Positions 11,141 to 21,549 of a stretch of 64,000 bases of DNA are shown piece by piece (the first letter of the stretch is position 1; each line of letters begins with the position of its first letter). The notes beneath the pieces were generated by a model. The model searched no databases and was not told where the DNA came from. It saw only the letters and a list, made by a program, of their open reading frames with translations. The DNA is taken from the NCBI GenBank assembly GCA_963556145.1, contig OY744469.1, forward strand, positions 4,560,767-4,624,766, written 5' to 3'. The position numbers and the translations under genes were made by a program. Source of the DNA: Hygrocybe punicea (taxonomy: Eukaryota > Basidiomycota > Agaricomycetes > Agaricales > Hygrophoraceae).

Positions 11141-12712
11141 TCACTTGGGCGTAATATCATCGCGAAGTTTCGAACGACAGTCCGGAGAAATTGAGAACAA
11201 TTCCATTGGTGTGAGCATGACACAGGGAGCCGCCATAGAGCGCGAGTAAACCTCACTAATAATCTTAGAGTCCTGGATAGGGGCTTGAGTGCGATACGCG
11301 GGTTCTTTATCCTTAGATTGTTTTAACGGTGGACCTGCAAAATTACGTTCGTGTGGTGGGCGGTACGCGGTTTCCAGTGCGGATGCGAAGGGATGGATGG
11401 GCGGTTCTGCGGTAGGAGCGGGTGTCGCAGGCAAAGGGGCTTGTTGCGCAGTTGATTGATCAGGCGCAGGCTGAGCGCATGGACGAGGTAAACTGGTGGT
11501 AGACGGGACAGGTTTGCGCTGACGAGGAATCTCTACGCCGTCAAACTTTACCTTTTTAAGCGCGAAAGGTTCGCGCTCCAGTTCCTCAATGCGCAAGTCG
11601 TTAGAGCTCATCGCCAACGCCAGGACATTAGCGTGAACTGCAGGAGATACGCTATACATCATTTGACCGACATTGTTGGTACTGGTTTGTTGCGTCGCAG
11701 CTAATTGACCGGGATTGCGACGATGCCATTCATCGATGCACTCCTTCATAGAATTGCCGGGTAATTGGCGCGGACAGAAAGCGCCAGAGGGTAGAACGAT
11801 TTTCTTGTCGATATTTTCTCGGATGCGTCCAGCATTGATATATTCAATCACATGTGGGCAGTTCGGCCTAAAGTGACCGGGTAGGTTGCAGAAGTGGCAA
11901 TTGCCATTCGCCGCTGTCTTGGACTGAGTCGTTCTCGTAGGGGGCGCATGAGCAGCGGTATGGGAGGTATGGGAGCATGGTGCAGAGCTTATAGATGCGT
12001 GCGGATCCATAATTTTATTTACCGCTTGGACCACAGTATCGACGATGAGTGTGACATCGTCCTGTTTGATCGAAGAAGACTCGGAAGAGGTCGCGGACGT
12101 TGGTTTACCTTCCTTAGGCGCGTTCGTGGGACCAGTACCATGAAGAACGAACTGCGCTGCCGCTTGGATTTCATGTAGCAGATAGGGGTCATCGGGAAAG
12201 TGATCAGGTAGCTTTAGCTGTAGTCGCTGCGTGATGCGCGTCCAGAGAGACTTTTGGAACCCGCGAATGTACGCGCGACTTTGCTCAGCTTCGGAGATGC
12301 GATTCTTTTTACAGAGAAATTTCGTGATAGTGAGGAACGCGCGATGATAAGCGCCAAGCTCTATGATGTTTGCGATTCCCGACTGATGTTGGTTCTCGAC
12401 GAGTTTCTCCATATCCGATATGGACCATTTCCTCTCGTCTTCCGAACCAGGATAAAGCTTATACACAGCCTTTGTGAACTCTTCGTAAGTCGATGCCAGT
12501 TCATACTCATCGAGCGATTCCCAAAGTTCAGCGGTGTCTATGTCAAGATAGCGCAACGCATATCTCTTTTTGTCAACAGCGTCGGCTACTGCGCACGAAT
12601 CGAATTGGGCCTCGAGCTCGTCAAAGTATCGGCAAAGTTCGCGCGGGTGCTCCGGCGAGAAACTGGGAGCGGTATTATGACCGCGAGCGGGCATTTGCGG
12701 TGGAGTCGCCAT
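11141..12712 (-). CDS. Gypsy Gag polyprotein
   Basis: The ATG-started frame gives 523 residues. The N-terminal half is a retrotransposon capsid-like helical region (PRELCRYFDELEAQF...DPYLLHEIQAAAQFVLHG). One CCHC zinc knuckle, CHFCNLPGHFRPNC, lies near residue 275, followed by a Pro/Ala/Thr-rich tail. The frame stays open upstream of the ATG to about 13137, adding a Ser/Thr/acid-rich segment with no in-frame ATG, so the original start may be lost. Gag ends with TGA at 11141, 18 bp before the TRIM insertion. Downstream of the insertion the protease continues in the same frame, so the ancestral layout was gag-(TGA)-PR. The capsid protein packages element RNA into cytoplasmic particles. Confidence 0.85.
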   Translation of the reverse strand: MATPPQMPARGHNTAPSFSPEHPRELCRYFDELEAQFDSCAVADAVDKKRYALRYLDIDTAELWESLDEYELASTYEEFTKAVYKLYPGSEDERKWSISDMEKLVENQHQSGIANIIELGAYHRAFLTITKFLCKKNRISEAEQSRAYIRGFQKSLWTRITQRLQLKLPDHFPDDPYLLHEIQAAAQFVLHGTGPTNAPKEGKPTSATSSESSSIKQDDVTLIVDTVVQAVNKIMDPHASISSAPCSHTSHTAAHAPPTRTTQSKTAANGNCHFCNLPGHFRPNCPHVIEYINAGRIRENIDKKIVLPSGAFCPRQLPGNSMKECIDEWHRRNPGQLAATQQTSTNNVGQMMYSVSPAVHANVLALAMSSNDLRIEELEREPFALKKVKFDGVEIPRQRKPVPSTTSLPRPCAQPAPDQSTAQQAPLPATPAPTAEPPIHPFASALETAYRPPHERNFAGPPLKQSKDKEPAYRTQAPIQDSKIISEVYSRSMAAPCVMLTPMELFSISPDCRSKLRDDITPK

Positions 12713-13150
12713 TGTTTGAGCTGCGGGTGGTGGCGTGGGTGGACGCGATGAGGTAGATGATGAGGAGGTGCTCGGTAGAATAGGAATAGAAGAATCGAGA
12801 GTGGATGTGGATGGTAAGTTAGAAAGCGGACCGGAAGAGGGGTTGGAAGTGTGTCGAGATAAAGAACTGCTAGCTGGTGTGGGAGATTGTGGATTGTAAT
12901 CACACGGAGAATCGTGAAAATCAAGAGGTGTGCGAGGTGAATGAGAACAAAATTGATGTGAGGTATCGTGTTCGGAATCGGAGGAACTTTCAGTGAGTTC
13001 GTCGAGATCGCTGTCGAAGTCGGGGATATTCCGAGAGGTTGTCGCACGTTGTTGCGCTTGACGCTGTACTGAGCTATGAGTACGATATCTGTTGGTAGCT
13101 ATGGTGCTCGAACTAGATGCATTAGTCGAAGGAGTGGTTTAGATTTTAAG

Positions 13151-13170
13151 TCCCCTCGCGGTGGGCTCCA
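13151..13170 (-). other. Putative tRNA primer-binding site
   Basis: Five bases inside the 5' LTR, the minus strand reads TGGAGCCCACCGCGAGGGG. It starts with TGG, the complement of a tRNA 3' CCA, at the standard gypsy position. I could not assign the tRNA. Confidence 0.6.
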
Positions 13171-13175
13171 GAAAA

Positions 13176-14012
13176 TGATACGGTTTCCACGTCTATGACC
13201 CCGGATAAAGAGATAATAAATGATGAAAAACGTCACAAAGGTGCGAACGAGACTTGGGGACACTCCCGACAATAACGCGATAGTGTGTGATAATATGCGC
13301 GATAAAATAAACAAACGCGAAGAGTCGCAAGACAACGCGATGTCGCAATGCAGTGATAAACAAGGATCGGAAGGCTTAGCTGGGTGTCCTAGATGACAGC
13401 GCGATACGCGGTGATGACGCGACGAGACGGAGGTTCTGCGCTACAACTTAGGTCACGATAGCGGAGAGTACGCGATGAGGAGAGATGCAGATTCGAGTGG
13501 GAATGACTAGATCTTTTAAAACTTAAGACGCAAACTAGTGGAGAGGGGAGAACTGGGTTCTTCTTCGTATATTTTCTACTACAGGACACTTTTTATATTC
13601 TAAAGGGATAGGGGGAAAGGGTGGATGAGTGAAATAGAAATGCAGCGAAATATCGCATGAAAGCGACGAAACGGGAACGGAATAGCGAAGGATTTGAAAT
13701 ATCAGCGAATATCACATGAAAGTCGGCGAAAAGAAGAAGATAAACTGGATGAATTACATTTCTGATATCGGACTCGGTGTCCGAACGTGTAGGACATGTT
13801 TAACAGTCGTGTGTCAGCGTATTAAGAATGGGTCGCGCGGTTAAGATACAGCGAAGATGTCGTGGTCACGCGCGCGTCGATCGGCGTAAGTTGCGCAAGT
13901 CGCGGGCGGCGCGCTAATGTTTCGCATGTATGCGGGACTGCAGAAGAGTTGTAGGGAAAGTAGAATTGACCATATGAGAGATTCCGTGCCCAAAGGGAGA
14001 GACTGCGTATCA
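13176..14012 (-). repeat. Ty3/gypsy 5' LTR
   Basis: This 837 bp partner of 2479-3316 has the same TGATAC/GTATCA ends. It differs by one T in a T-run and by mostly CpG-type transitions. It lies upstream of gag on the minus strand. Confidence 0.93.
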
Positions 14013-14885
14013 CCGTCGTTCCCTTTCCTGTTGTCCCCATACCCGTTGTCCCCATCCCCATCATCCCTGTCATTCCTGTTCCTGTTCCTGTCATCCTCGT
14101 CACCGTCCTCGGTGTGGTTGTCCTCTCGTTATCATTGTCATTGTCATCTCTGTCTCCGTCCCCATTGTCGTCCTCGTCCTCCCTTGGATTGTCGTCGTGG
14201 TGTCCGTCGCCCTGTTGTCCCATTGCTGTTCATCTTCCTCCTGGCTGGCCATCTGTGTCCTCGTTGTTGCCACTGTGATTGTCTCAGCAATCTGTCTTTG
14301 CCTTTGGCACATCCTTGTACCCGGCCTCACGGCCTTGTTTCCGCCATCCTCACGGTGGCCATTTTCATTGGCTTCCATTCTGTTTGCTGGGGCATTGTGT
14401 TCTGCTGTTGGGTGTTTGGATTCCCCTGTTTGGCATGGGGTGGCTGCACAAGGTCAACAATTAGCAAAGAATACAAAAAAGTTAAAATCAGAAATTACCT
14501 CGGGTACTCCTCTGCACCCGTCTCCTGTTGTTGACGCGTTGTTGAAAACAAAGAGTCGAAGTTTGAACTCGCATGTGTGAAAGCCAACCGGCAGTTGCCA
14601 ATTTCCCAAATGGGTTCGAGTTGCCAAACATGGAAGTGTGGCTGAAGCTTTTGAATCTTCTGGCATGCACAATAATGCATGCATACCCAAAATCAGATCC
14701 TCAAAAGATGTAAATATAGTATACCTACCCTCATGTCAAATTTTGTATTTTATTTGGCCCAGCGTCAAGAGCTATTCACAATTTATTCTATTCCTCTGCC
14801 ACAATTGGACCCTTAATGATCTAACTTTGTCTTAAAAATCTGAAATTAATCTAGGGAGTACTTGAATAAATACTCATTGTGGTAT
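14013..14885. repeat. Unnamed dispersed repeat, copy 1
   Basis: The left part (14013-14450) is a pyrimidine-rich degenerate tandem of GTCCCC/GTTGTC/CATTGTCATTG-like words; on the minus strand it would read as Asp/Asn/Gly-rich low-complexity peptide. The right part (14496-14850) aligns to 18069-18400: both share ACCTnGGGTnCTCnTCTGCACCC, TTGAACTCGC, a GTTCCCAAA-like motif with GGTCGAGTTGCCA, TATACCTACnCTCA, and CTCTGCCA...TGGACCCTTAA. It looks like an inactive non-autonomous element of unknown class. Confidence 0.6.
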
Positions 14886-15632
14886 GCATAAGTGCCTGAT
14901 TGTCCATGGACCAGGACCTATGTTGCAGCCAAGCAAATGCACAGAATTGTGCATTGTGGCTGACCCATCAACCGAAGTCCAAACTCCTGCTTTACTTTGA
15001 ACCTGTCATTTCTTGGCTACAACAGATTTCAGGGACCACCAAGTGCCAGGCACTGATCATCCATATAATAGATACTTTACATAGTAGTTTCACAATTATT
15101 CTCATATTTTTCAGAGCAATATTGGTAAAGTCGCACTTTAAGGGTCTGAAATTGGCAGGGAGGTATCAATGAATCATGGATATCTCTCTATGTAGGTCAT
15201 AAAAAAATACAAAATTTGGGGAGGATATAGTTATAGGGTAATTCTGTCCCTACATGGTCTGAAATGTGTTACACAGAGGTTGTGCTCCATGCAATAGCAT
15301 TGAGAAAAGTAATATCTTGGTTACATATAAGGCAACTCGCCCCTGTTTTGGCAATCAGCAACCTCCAGCATGGTCGCGTACTCCATGTCGAGTCCAAGAT
15401 GCATGCACACATTGGAGGGGGAATCTCCGGACCTCAGGGGAAGAGCTCAGAGGGAGCCACAGCTGGGAGGGGAAAGCTGAGGAAAACCCAAGGATAGATG
15501 ACTAAGCTACTACAGGAAAGGGAATCTACTGGCTAAGGGTCTCCGGGGTCCTAGGGGCTAGCAGCTACTGCTGCAGGTACCCCCCTCCACAATGGTGTGC
15601 ACCCTCGCACACATCTCCTGCCTCTGAAAATC
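14886..15632. other. Intergenic, nothing recognised
   Basis: About 750 bp with no supported gene. Plus-strand frames of about 80-90 codons near 14900-15500 lack similarity and splice logic. Confidence 0.4.
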
Positions 15633-15953
15633 TCATCCTCCCTGAAACTCCACCCACTCATCTACTATCCTCACTATCACCGGTGCTAAGAGGGGTCCTA
15701 AGAGCAGGTCTTGGTTGCCATGCTGAAGGTTTACAATCTCCATGAGAACATGTAGCATAATGTTCACATCTGGGGGAAGAAGCTCTAAGAGAGCATACCG
15801 TGAGTCGATTCCTGGGCCCCATGCAAGCTCAGCTATAGCCCATGATCGATCAATCACAAATGGGATGGCCACACCAAGGGCAAGTGCTATCGATGAGTGG
15901 ACAGGACCATATGATGTCGATACAGGGAAGATTGTCGGCCATTCATCTTCCAT
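15633..15953 (-). CDS. Hypothetical fragment, function unknown
   Basis: An ATG-started 106-residue frame (MEDEWPTIFP...) with a hydrophobic middle (IALALGVAIPFVI) and a Leu/Val-rich C-terminal half. A TACTCAG acceptor lies just upstream of the ATG. A Pro/Ser-rich frame further upstream on the same strand (about 15970-16120) could be an earlier exon. No family is recognised, and in this repeat-rich stretch it may be a transposon remnant. Confidence 0.25.
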   Translation of the reverse strand: MEDEWPTIFPVSTSYGPVHSSIALALGVAIPFVIDRSWAIAELAWGPGIDSRYALLELLPPDVNIMLHVLMEIVNLQHGNQDLLLGPLLAPVIVRIVDEWVEFQGG

Positions 15954-16271
15954 AGTCTGAGTACCTGTGTCAACAAGTCATGGGGGCGGTGCGATCGGTG
16001 GGATAATTTCGGTGGGAACTGGTTGGCAAGGAGGCTGTACGGCCGGGCTGGGAAACGGGTGACGGGTGTGGCATTGGGGTAACAGGCGACGGTTGCGGCG
16101 GCGGGTGCTGCTCCAGGGTCAAGCACCTGTATGTAGGTCAGAAAAATCGCGTTTATATATACTACAGAGCTGTGAGACAAAAACGGGGGTTAACGGCGGT
16201 ACTGGGGGGGGTATATCACACTGTGGCTCTTCGGGGTGCGTGTCCTGGGGCTCCGTTCGGGTACAGGGCAT

Positions 16272-16535
16272 CTGTGGGGCCATTCGCGGCACATTTTGGG
16301 GCGTGTAGGGGGCTTGGGGCGTCTGTGGGGCCACTTGCGGCACGTTTTGGGGCGTTGTAGTAGTGGGTCACGTGACTGTTGGACTACCTAGTTTAGACAT
16401 GTAGTAGATAGATCCTTATCCATATCCAGATCCCAGCTTTCCTTGAGCCTGCGACTAGCTCAGGACTCCCCTGCCTAGTCCAGCGTGTAGGAGGCCTGGG
16501 GCGTCTGTGGGGCCATTCGCGACGTGTCTCAGGGC
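16272..16535 (+). repeat. 51 bp tandem repeat, about 2.7 copies, split by a solo LTR
   Basis: Units start at 16272, 16323 and 16504 with CTGTGGGGCCA; the spacing is 51 bp once the solo LTR and its 4 bp duplication are discounted. The solo LTR inserted inside the second unit. Confidence 0.75.
16356..16482 (+). repeat. Solo LTR related to the TRIM at 9274-11123
   Basis: 127 bp starting TGTAGTAGTGGG and ending CTAGTCCA, flanked by the 4 bp duplication GCGT (16352-16355 and 16483-16486). Shared blocks with the TRIM LTR include TAGTGGG, TCACGTGACTG, CTACCTAGTT and ATGTAGTAGA. Same family, clearly older; the internal part was lost by LTR-LTR recombination. Confidence 0.82.
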
Positions 16536-16553
16536 ACTGGTGATGACCACCTG

Positions 16554-16935
16554 TAATCATTAAAACAAGGCATTGCCCAGTTGAGAATTATGTATAATAC
16601 CATGACTTTAATGATAATGGTTTCATTGAGTTGCCAGTGGCACAATGATAACAATTATCATTGCATCCCAGGGCATTATCATTAGCAATCATTGGTCCTT
16701 TTCATTGCCTGCCGGTGTTATCATTAGTTATCATTAGCCCATTTTCATTGCCTGCCTGCATTATCATTAGTTATCATTAGCCCATTTTCATTAATTCTCA
16801 TTGCCTGCTGGTGTTATCATTACTGGCGTATTATCATTCGTTATCATTGTATTTTCATGCTATATATGAAATTGTAAATTATTAAATATTAATTCTACAG
16901 AATATTAATAATAATAATAATGGGGGATTATTTTG
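16554..16935 (+). repeat. Left arm of the long-TIR element
   Basis: Rich in TTATCATT words. It is longer than the right arm because of internal duplications of a unit containing GTTATCATTAGTTATCATTAG. It is followed by ATGAAATTGTAAATTA, also found inverted on the right. Confidence 0.8.
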
Positions 16936-17339
16936 GGGTGGATAATTCAGGCAATTGGGGGGTCATTGGGGGGATATTTGGAGGGAATAATTAGGGGGGT
17001 ATTTGGTGTGGATTGGGCAGATATTAGGGGCCATTAGGGGTATATTGAGGGGCCATTTGGGGGCATAATGTGGGGGTAATTTGGGGGCATCTGGGGTTGG
17101 GTAATTGGGATGTAATTTGGGGGTAATTGGGGATTTTATTTTACTTCTGCTCTCTCTTATTCATTTCAATAGATAGCAAATATATACTTTATTAAAAATT
17201 AAAAAATTACACTAGGCTACATGAGGAGGGGTGTGGGGAGTAGGAAGGTAGGGGTGTGGGGAGGGAGGAGTGGGGGAGTGGGGTGTGGGAGTGGGGAAGG
17301 CGGGGTGTGGGAGGAGGAGGGAAGAGGGCAAAAAAATAC

Positions 17340-18480
17340 TTAACCCCTCGCATCCCGTCGTCTCTGTCCTTGTTGTCCTCATCCCTGTCATCTCCGTCGG
17401 GGTCCCCATTGTCATTGTGGTCCCTGTTGTCGTTGTGGTCCCCATTGTCATTGTGGTCCCCATTGTCATTGTGGTCCCCGTTGTCGTTGTGGTCCCCGTT
17501 GTTGTTCATCGTTGTCCCCGTCGTTGTCCCCGTCCCCGCCGTCTTTGCTGCTGTCTGTCCTCGTCATGTTGCTGCTCTGCCGCTGCTGCCATTGCTGCTG
17601 CTGCTGCTGCTTCCATTGCTGCTGCTGCTACTGCTGCCGTTGCTGCTGCATCCATGCAAGAGGGTGAGTGTGGCGAGAGTGGCTCGGGATCAGCAGTAGT
17701 CAGTAAACAAAGATAACTTACCGGGAGGGTGTGGGCTCACCTACCCAGGCCCGGTGCATCTTGGATTCGTCTCCTCATTCTCCATTGTGGCGGTGTGGCA
17801 ACTTGGCGTGGCGGTCCTCATCGTCGTTTCCGCTCTCGTCGTTTTTGCCGTCCTCATCGTCCTGGCCGTCCTTGTCGTCGCTGTTCTCATCTTCTGTGTC
17901 CCTGTCACGTTTGCCGTTTGCCGTTTCCGTGTATCCAGGGCTGGTCACGTGTCCGTGTGTTTGCTAAGTGCCAGGGCCATTGGCGCGTTCGTTTGGCGTG
18001 GAATGCCAGAAAAAAGGACCTAAAAACATTATTGGATTAGTTAGTAATATAAATCAAAGCATGAAACAAAATTTACCTGGGGTGCTCTTCTGCACCCATT
18101 GTCTCATCGTTGTTGGGTTCAACGAGTATTGCTTGAACTCGCGCGGGAATTTCAACCGCCATTTGCCGAGTTCCCAAACGGGGTCGAGTTGCCATATAGG
18201 GAAGGATGGCTGGACTTTTCATAATATTATTACATGTAGTACAGGACTGCAATGGCCAGGGAAAGACCCAGCAGAGATGCAAATATGGTATACCTACTCT
18301 CACGTTAATTTTACAATTTTATTTTGCAATACATAGAGAGCTATACATAATCTATTCTATCACTCTGCCAGAACTGGACCCTTAAATGCTCACTTCACAA
18401 ATACTCATTGATAAAATCTAAATTTAATTCTAGAAGTCCTAAGTGAAGCATAAATTAGATTTGAGACAAGTGCCTGGCAG
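17340..18480. repeat. Unnamed dispersed repeat, copy 2
   Basis: This is a diverged copy of 14013-14885 lying inside the long-TIR element: first a pyrimidine-rich tandem, then CTG-rich stretches, then the conserved 18069-18400 block. The order of the parts is the same as in copy 1. Confidence 0.6.
17401..17508 (+). repeat. 18 bp minisatellite, 6 units
   Basis: Tandem GTCCCCATTGTCATTGTG units with T/C and A/G variants. On the minus strand each unit reads GDHNDN in one frame. Confidence 0.85.
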
Positions 18481-18689
18481 TTGGAGCCGCCAGAAATGTG
18501 TTATTGCCAAAAGAATGATGGAACTTAGGTGAGTGGCTGGCCAGTGAATCTTGAGTCTGAAATACAGGTACATACATTCTAGTGTTCCAATTATCAATAA
18601 CTATGAACCAAATAGACTGAATTCAGATCTCCTCATAGAAGCCTTTCAAATATTAGTAGAATTAAAGCAACTCATTGTTAGAAGGGATG

Positions 18690-19580
18690 ATATTAGAATG
18701 GATTGGTGGGCAATGGGGTGGATTGGGGAATGGTTGGGGGATAATTGGGAGGATAATAAAAAGTGGTTGGGGGATAATTGGGGGGTAATGGGGTTGGAAT
18801 GGGGGGTGATAGGAGGGTGGATTATGAAGGTGATGGTGGTTGGGGGTAATTGTGATGGGAGGTGGTTGGGTTACAGAATACTTGTGGTTGTTGGGAATAA
18901 TTTGGGGTGAATTAGAGGGTTAATAGCAGGGTGATGGGGGATGGGTGGGATGATACATACATACATCTTGATGAATTTGGTGGGTACAAGTAGAGCACAA
19001 GATGATGGACAAAACCAAATTGATTGCAAACAAGAATAAGAAGTAGGTGATGGGGTGATGAGAGAGGGAAGGTGGGGAGATAATGCAGGAGGGGGTGATG
19101 GAGATGATGTGTGGGTGATAGGGGGTTGGTGGGTGATAGGGGGTTGGTGGGTGATAGGGGGTTGGTGGGTGATAGGGGGTTGGTGGGAAGATGATGGGGA
19201 TATGGTGAAGGATGGGGAGATGATGGAGGATGGTGGGGGTGGTGGATGGGAGATGGTGGGGGATGGTAGGGTTGGATGGTGAGATGGTGAGAAGCTGGTG
19301 AGGGGTGGATGGGGAGATGATGGGGGATGGTGGGGGAGTGATGGGAGGAGGTGGTGTGGGTTTGGAGAAATAGTGGAGCATTGGTGGGGGATGGTAGAGT
19401 TTTGGTGGGATATGGTGTGGGGTTGGTGGGGGTTGATTGAGGGTGGTGGAGAGGTGATGGGTAGATGAGGGTGTTGATAGTGGGTGATGGGGGATTGATG
19501 AGGTGATGGGAGAGTGATGAGGTGATGAGGGAGTGATGAGGTGATGGGGGAGTGATGAGGTGATGGGGGTTTGATTGGGT
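18690..19580 (+). repeat. G-rich, C-poor domain with an 18 bp tandem
   Basis: Almost 900 bp with strong strand asymmetry (GGTGG, GATGGGG words). A perfect 18 bp tandem (GTGGGTGATAGGGGGTTG, four copies) lies at 19108-19187. It is mirrored by C-rich DNA at 19650-19785 and 21168-21540. Open frames here are low-complexity and not supported as genes. Confidence 0.7.
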
Positions 19581-19787
19581 GGTGCTTGGAATTGATAATT
19601 ATTGCCCTCAAATCCATCTCCATTATACATGCATCATCTTCTCATGAGAACTTACATCCTCACCATTCCCCATCAGCTCCTCACCATCCCCACCCTGTCC
19701 ATCCCCCACCAATCCCATCACCCCATCACCACCCCATCACCACCCCATCACCACCCCATCTACCCCTCACCAGCCTCTCACCACCTA

Positions 19788-21167
19788 GTGTTGCCGTAGT
19801 TCGGTTCCGAACCTAGCCGAACCCGGTTCAAACCCCGAACCGAACCCGAGGTTCAGTCTAAGTTCAGCCAAGTGCTGAACCGGACCGCGGGTTCAGTTCC
19901 GGGTTTCAAGGCCCGCCGGATTTCCTGAACGGCTCCAAACCGCGTCCAAACCGCGAACGCAGCTATTTTTACGGTATTTATTTCATTTGTTTTTCGTATT
20001 TCTTGACTTACTATTTCGTGTTAAATGGTATCATGTGACCGGCCGTGACCGTGTAGCTTTCACGCAACACAACATCAACACGCAACACAACATCAACACT
20101 CAACGCGAAGGTTAGTTTCAAGCTTTTCTTAACTTTACTAATGTCATTTGCGACAGGGAACTCGACCGCGACCACGTCGCGGCCACACCCATCTTGGCAC
20201 AAGATGGATGCCAACGCCAACCCAATGCCAATGGACGCGCGACAGCTGCAACACCACCACCACCACCACCACCACCACCAGCGGCGGCAACAGAAATGGG
20301 AACGGCTATGGCAACCAGGCAACGACGATGGCAACGGCCAGCAGCAGCAGCAACAGCAGAAGCAGCAGCAGCAGCAATAGAAGCAGCAGCACTGGCAGCA
20401 ACGGCAGCAGCAACAGAAGCAGCAGCGCCGGCAGCAACGGATGTGCGACAGCTGCAACACCACCACCACCACCACCACCACTACCACCAGCGGCGGCAAC
20501 AACAACGGCAACGACAACCACGACGGCCAGCAGCAGCAGCAGCAGCAACGGCAACGGCAACGGCAGCGGCAGCAGCAACGGCCACGACAGCAGTGGCAGC
20601 AGTGGCAGCAGCAACGGCGACGGCAGCAGGAGCAGCGCCGGCAGCGGCAGCAACGACGGCAGCAACGACGGCAGCAGTGACGGCAGCAGCAGCAACGGCG
20701 GCAACAGCGGCAACAGCGGCAACAGCAGCAACGCCACGGCAATGGCAGCAACGCCACGGCAATGGCAGCAGCAGCAACAGCAGCAACAGCAGCAACAGCA
20801 GCAACGGCAGCAACGGCAGCGGCAGCAGCAGCAGCAGCAACAACGCCAACGGCCGCAGCAACAGCAGCAACACGACGGCAGCAGCAGCAGCAGCAGCACC
20901 GGACGGCTCCCCCGCAGCCCAACTACCTCGCGAAGTGTAGCGCCGTATCAATTGATACGTGCCTGCCATTCGCAAGGAGAACGGAGCTCACGGGGTGAGC
21001 CAACCTCGGTCTGGGTTCAGACGCGGTCTGAACCCAGACCGAACGCGGCGAGACAGTTCAATGCCGTCCGGGTCCAGGTTTGGCCATGCGCCAAACCGGA
21101 CCCGAAGTTCAGTTCGCGGTTCCGCCAAAAAGGCTCGGAACCGGACCGAACTGAACTTCGGCAACAC
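19788..21167. mobile_element. Nested 1.38 kb TIR element with TA target duplication
   Basis: The ends are GTGTTGCCGTAGTTC at the left and the complement of GTGTTGCCGAAGTTC at the right, each bounded by TA (19786-19787, 21168-21169). The CACCACCCC-type sequence on both outer flanks is continuous, showing insertion into that tract. The subterminal regions carry many GGTTC/GAACC words in both orientations. The interior is the triplet-repeat block 20230-20900. No transposase is seen; a Tc1/mariner-type MITE relative is the best guess from the TA duplication. Confidence 0.78.
20225..20905 (+). repeat. CAG/CAA/ACC compound triplet-repeat block
   Basis: Nearly 700 bp of imperfect CAG, CAA, CGG and CCA triplets. 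A 45-50 bp segment (GCGACAGCTGCAACACCACC...) occurs at about 20237 and again at about 20440, so the block grew partly by segmental duplication. All three plus frames (Gln-, Ser/Asn- and Ala-rich) and some minus frames are open, as expected of triplet repeats, so openness is not evidence of coding. Confidence 0.8.
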
Positions 21168-21549
21168 TATCACCACCCCCTCACCACCCCCCACCCATCA
21201 CCCATCCTCCTCCAATCCACCCACATTACCCCATCCATCCATCACACCCCACTTATCAGCCTCTCATATTTCCCCTAATTTCCCCAACAATTACCCCCAG
21301 TCCACTTCTTATGTACCCCCAATTACCCCCCCAATTAGCCCCAAATGCCCCTTCCAAATATGCCCCCACAAATACCCACCTCTAAATACCCCCCAAATAC
21401 CCCCCCCCAAATATCCCCAAATACCCCCCCCCTAGTTATCCCCCAATATCCCCCCTAGTTCCCCAAATACCCACCAAATACCCCCCTAATTATCCCCAAA
21501 CACCCCCCAAACACCCCCCCTAATTATCCCCAAATAATCCCCATTACCC

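Larger units (their letters stand above)
2479..14012 (-). mobile_element. Ty3/gypsy LTR retrotransposon (decayed, with nested TRIM)
   Basis: The element reads on the minus strand: 5' LTR 13176-14012, tRNA primer site just inside, gag (11141-12712, frame open upstream to about 13137), protease (8630-9271), then RT-RNase H-integrase (down to about 5054), an antisense host-like gene (3416-4737), a polypurine tract and the 3' LTR 2479-3316. Domain order RT, RNase H, integrase is the Ty3/gypsy order. Frameshifts and stops in pol make this copy non-functional. The nested TRIM accounts for 1.85 kb. I find no matching target-site duplication outside the two LTRs (GGCGG before, CCGTC after), so the copy may be recombinant or its flanks have decayed. 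The 4738-5053 stretch between the antisense gene and integrase holds no gene I can see. Confidence 0.93.

Noticed and set aside
13890..14012. Possible gene start within the gypsy LTR (plus strand, about 13917 on)
   Set aside because: The same frame occurs in both LTRs and runs into pyrimidine-rich repeat sequence; a chance open frame.
2474..14017. Target-site duplication around the gypsy element
   Set aside because: The 5 bp on each side differ (GGCGG versus CCGTC), so none is claimed.
17401..17508. Regularly spaced repeats considered as a CRISPR array
   Set aside because: Head-to-tail units without spacers in a eukaryotic genome; a minisatellite.
17207..17716. Asp/Asn/His/Gly-rich minus-strand and Val/Leu-rich plus-strand open frames
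   Set aside because: Direct translation of the 18 bp minisatellite and neighbouring triplets, inside a repeat family copy.
18871..19630. Pro/His/Ser-rich minus-strand frames of about 240-250 codons
   Set aside because: Low-complexity translation of the C-rich strand of a G-rich repeat domain.
20011..21278. Long open frames in several phases and both strands (up to about 375 codons)
   Set aside because: They are by-products of CAG/CAA/CGG triplet repeats, which lack stops in most frames; no domain, no codon bias and no conserved ends.
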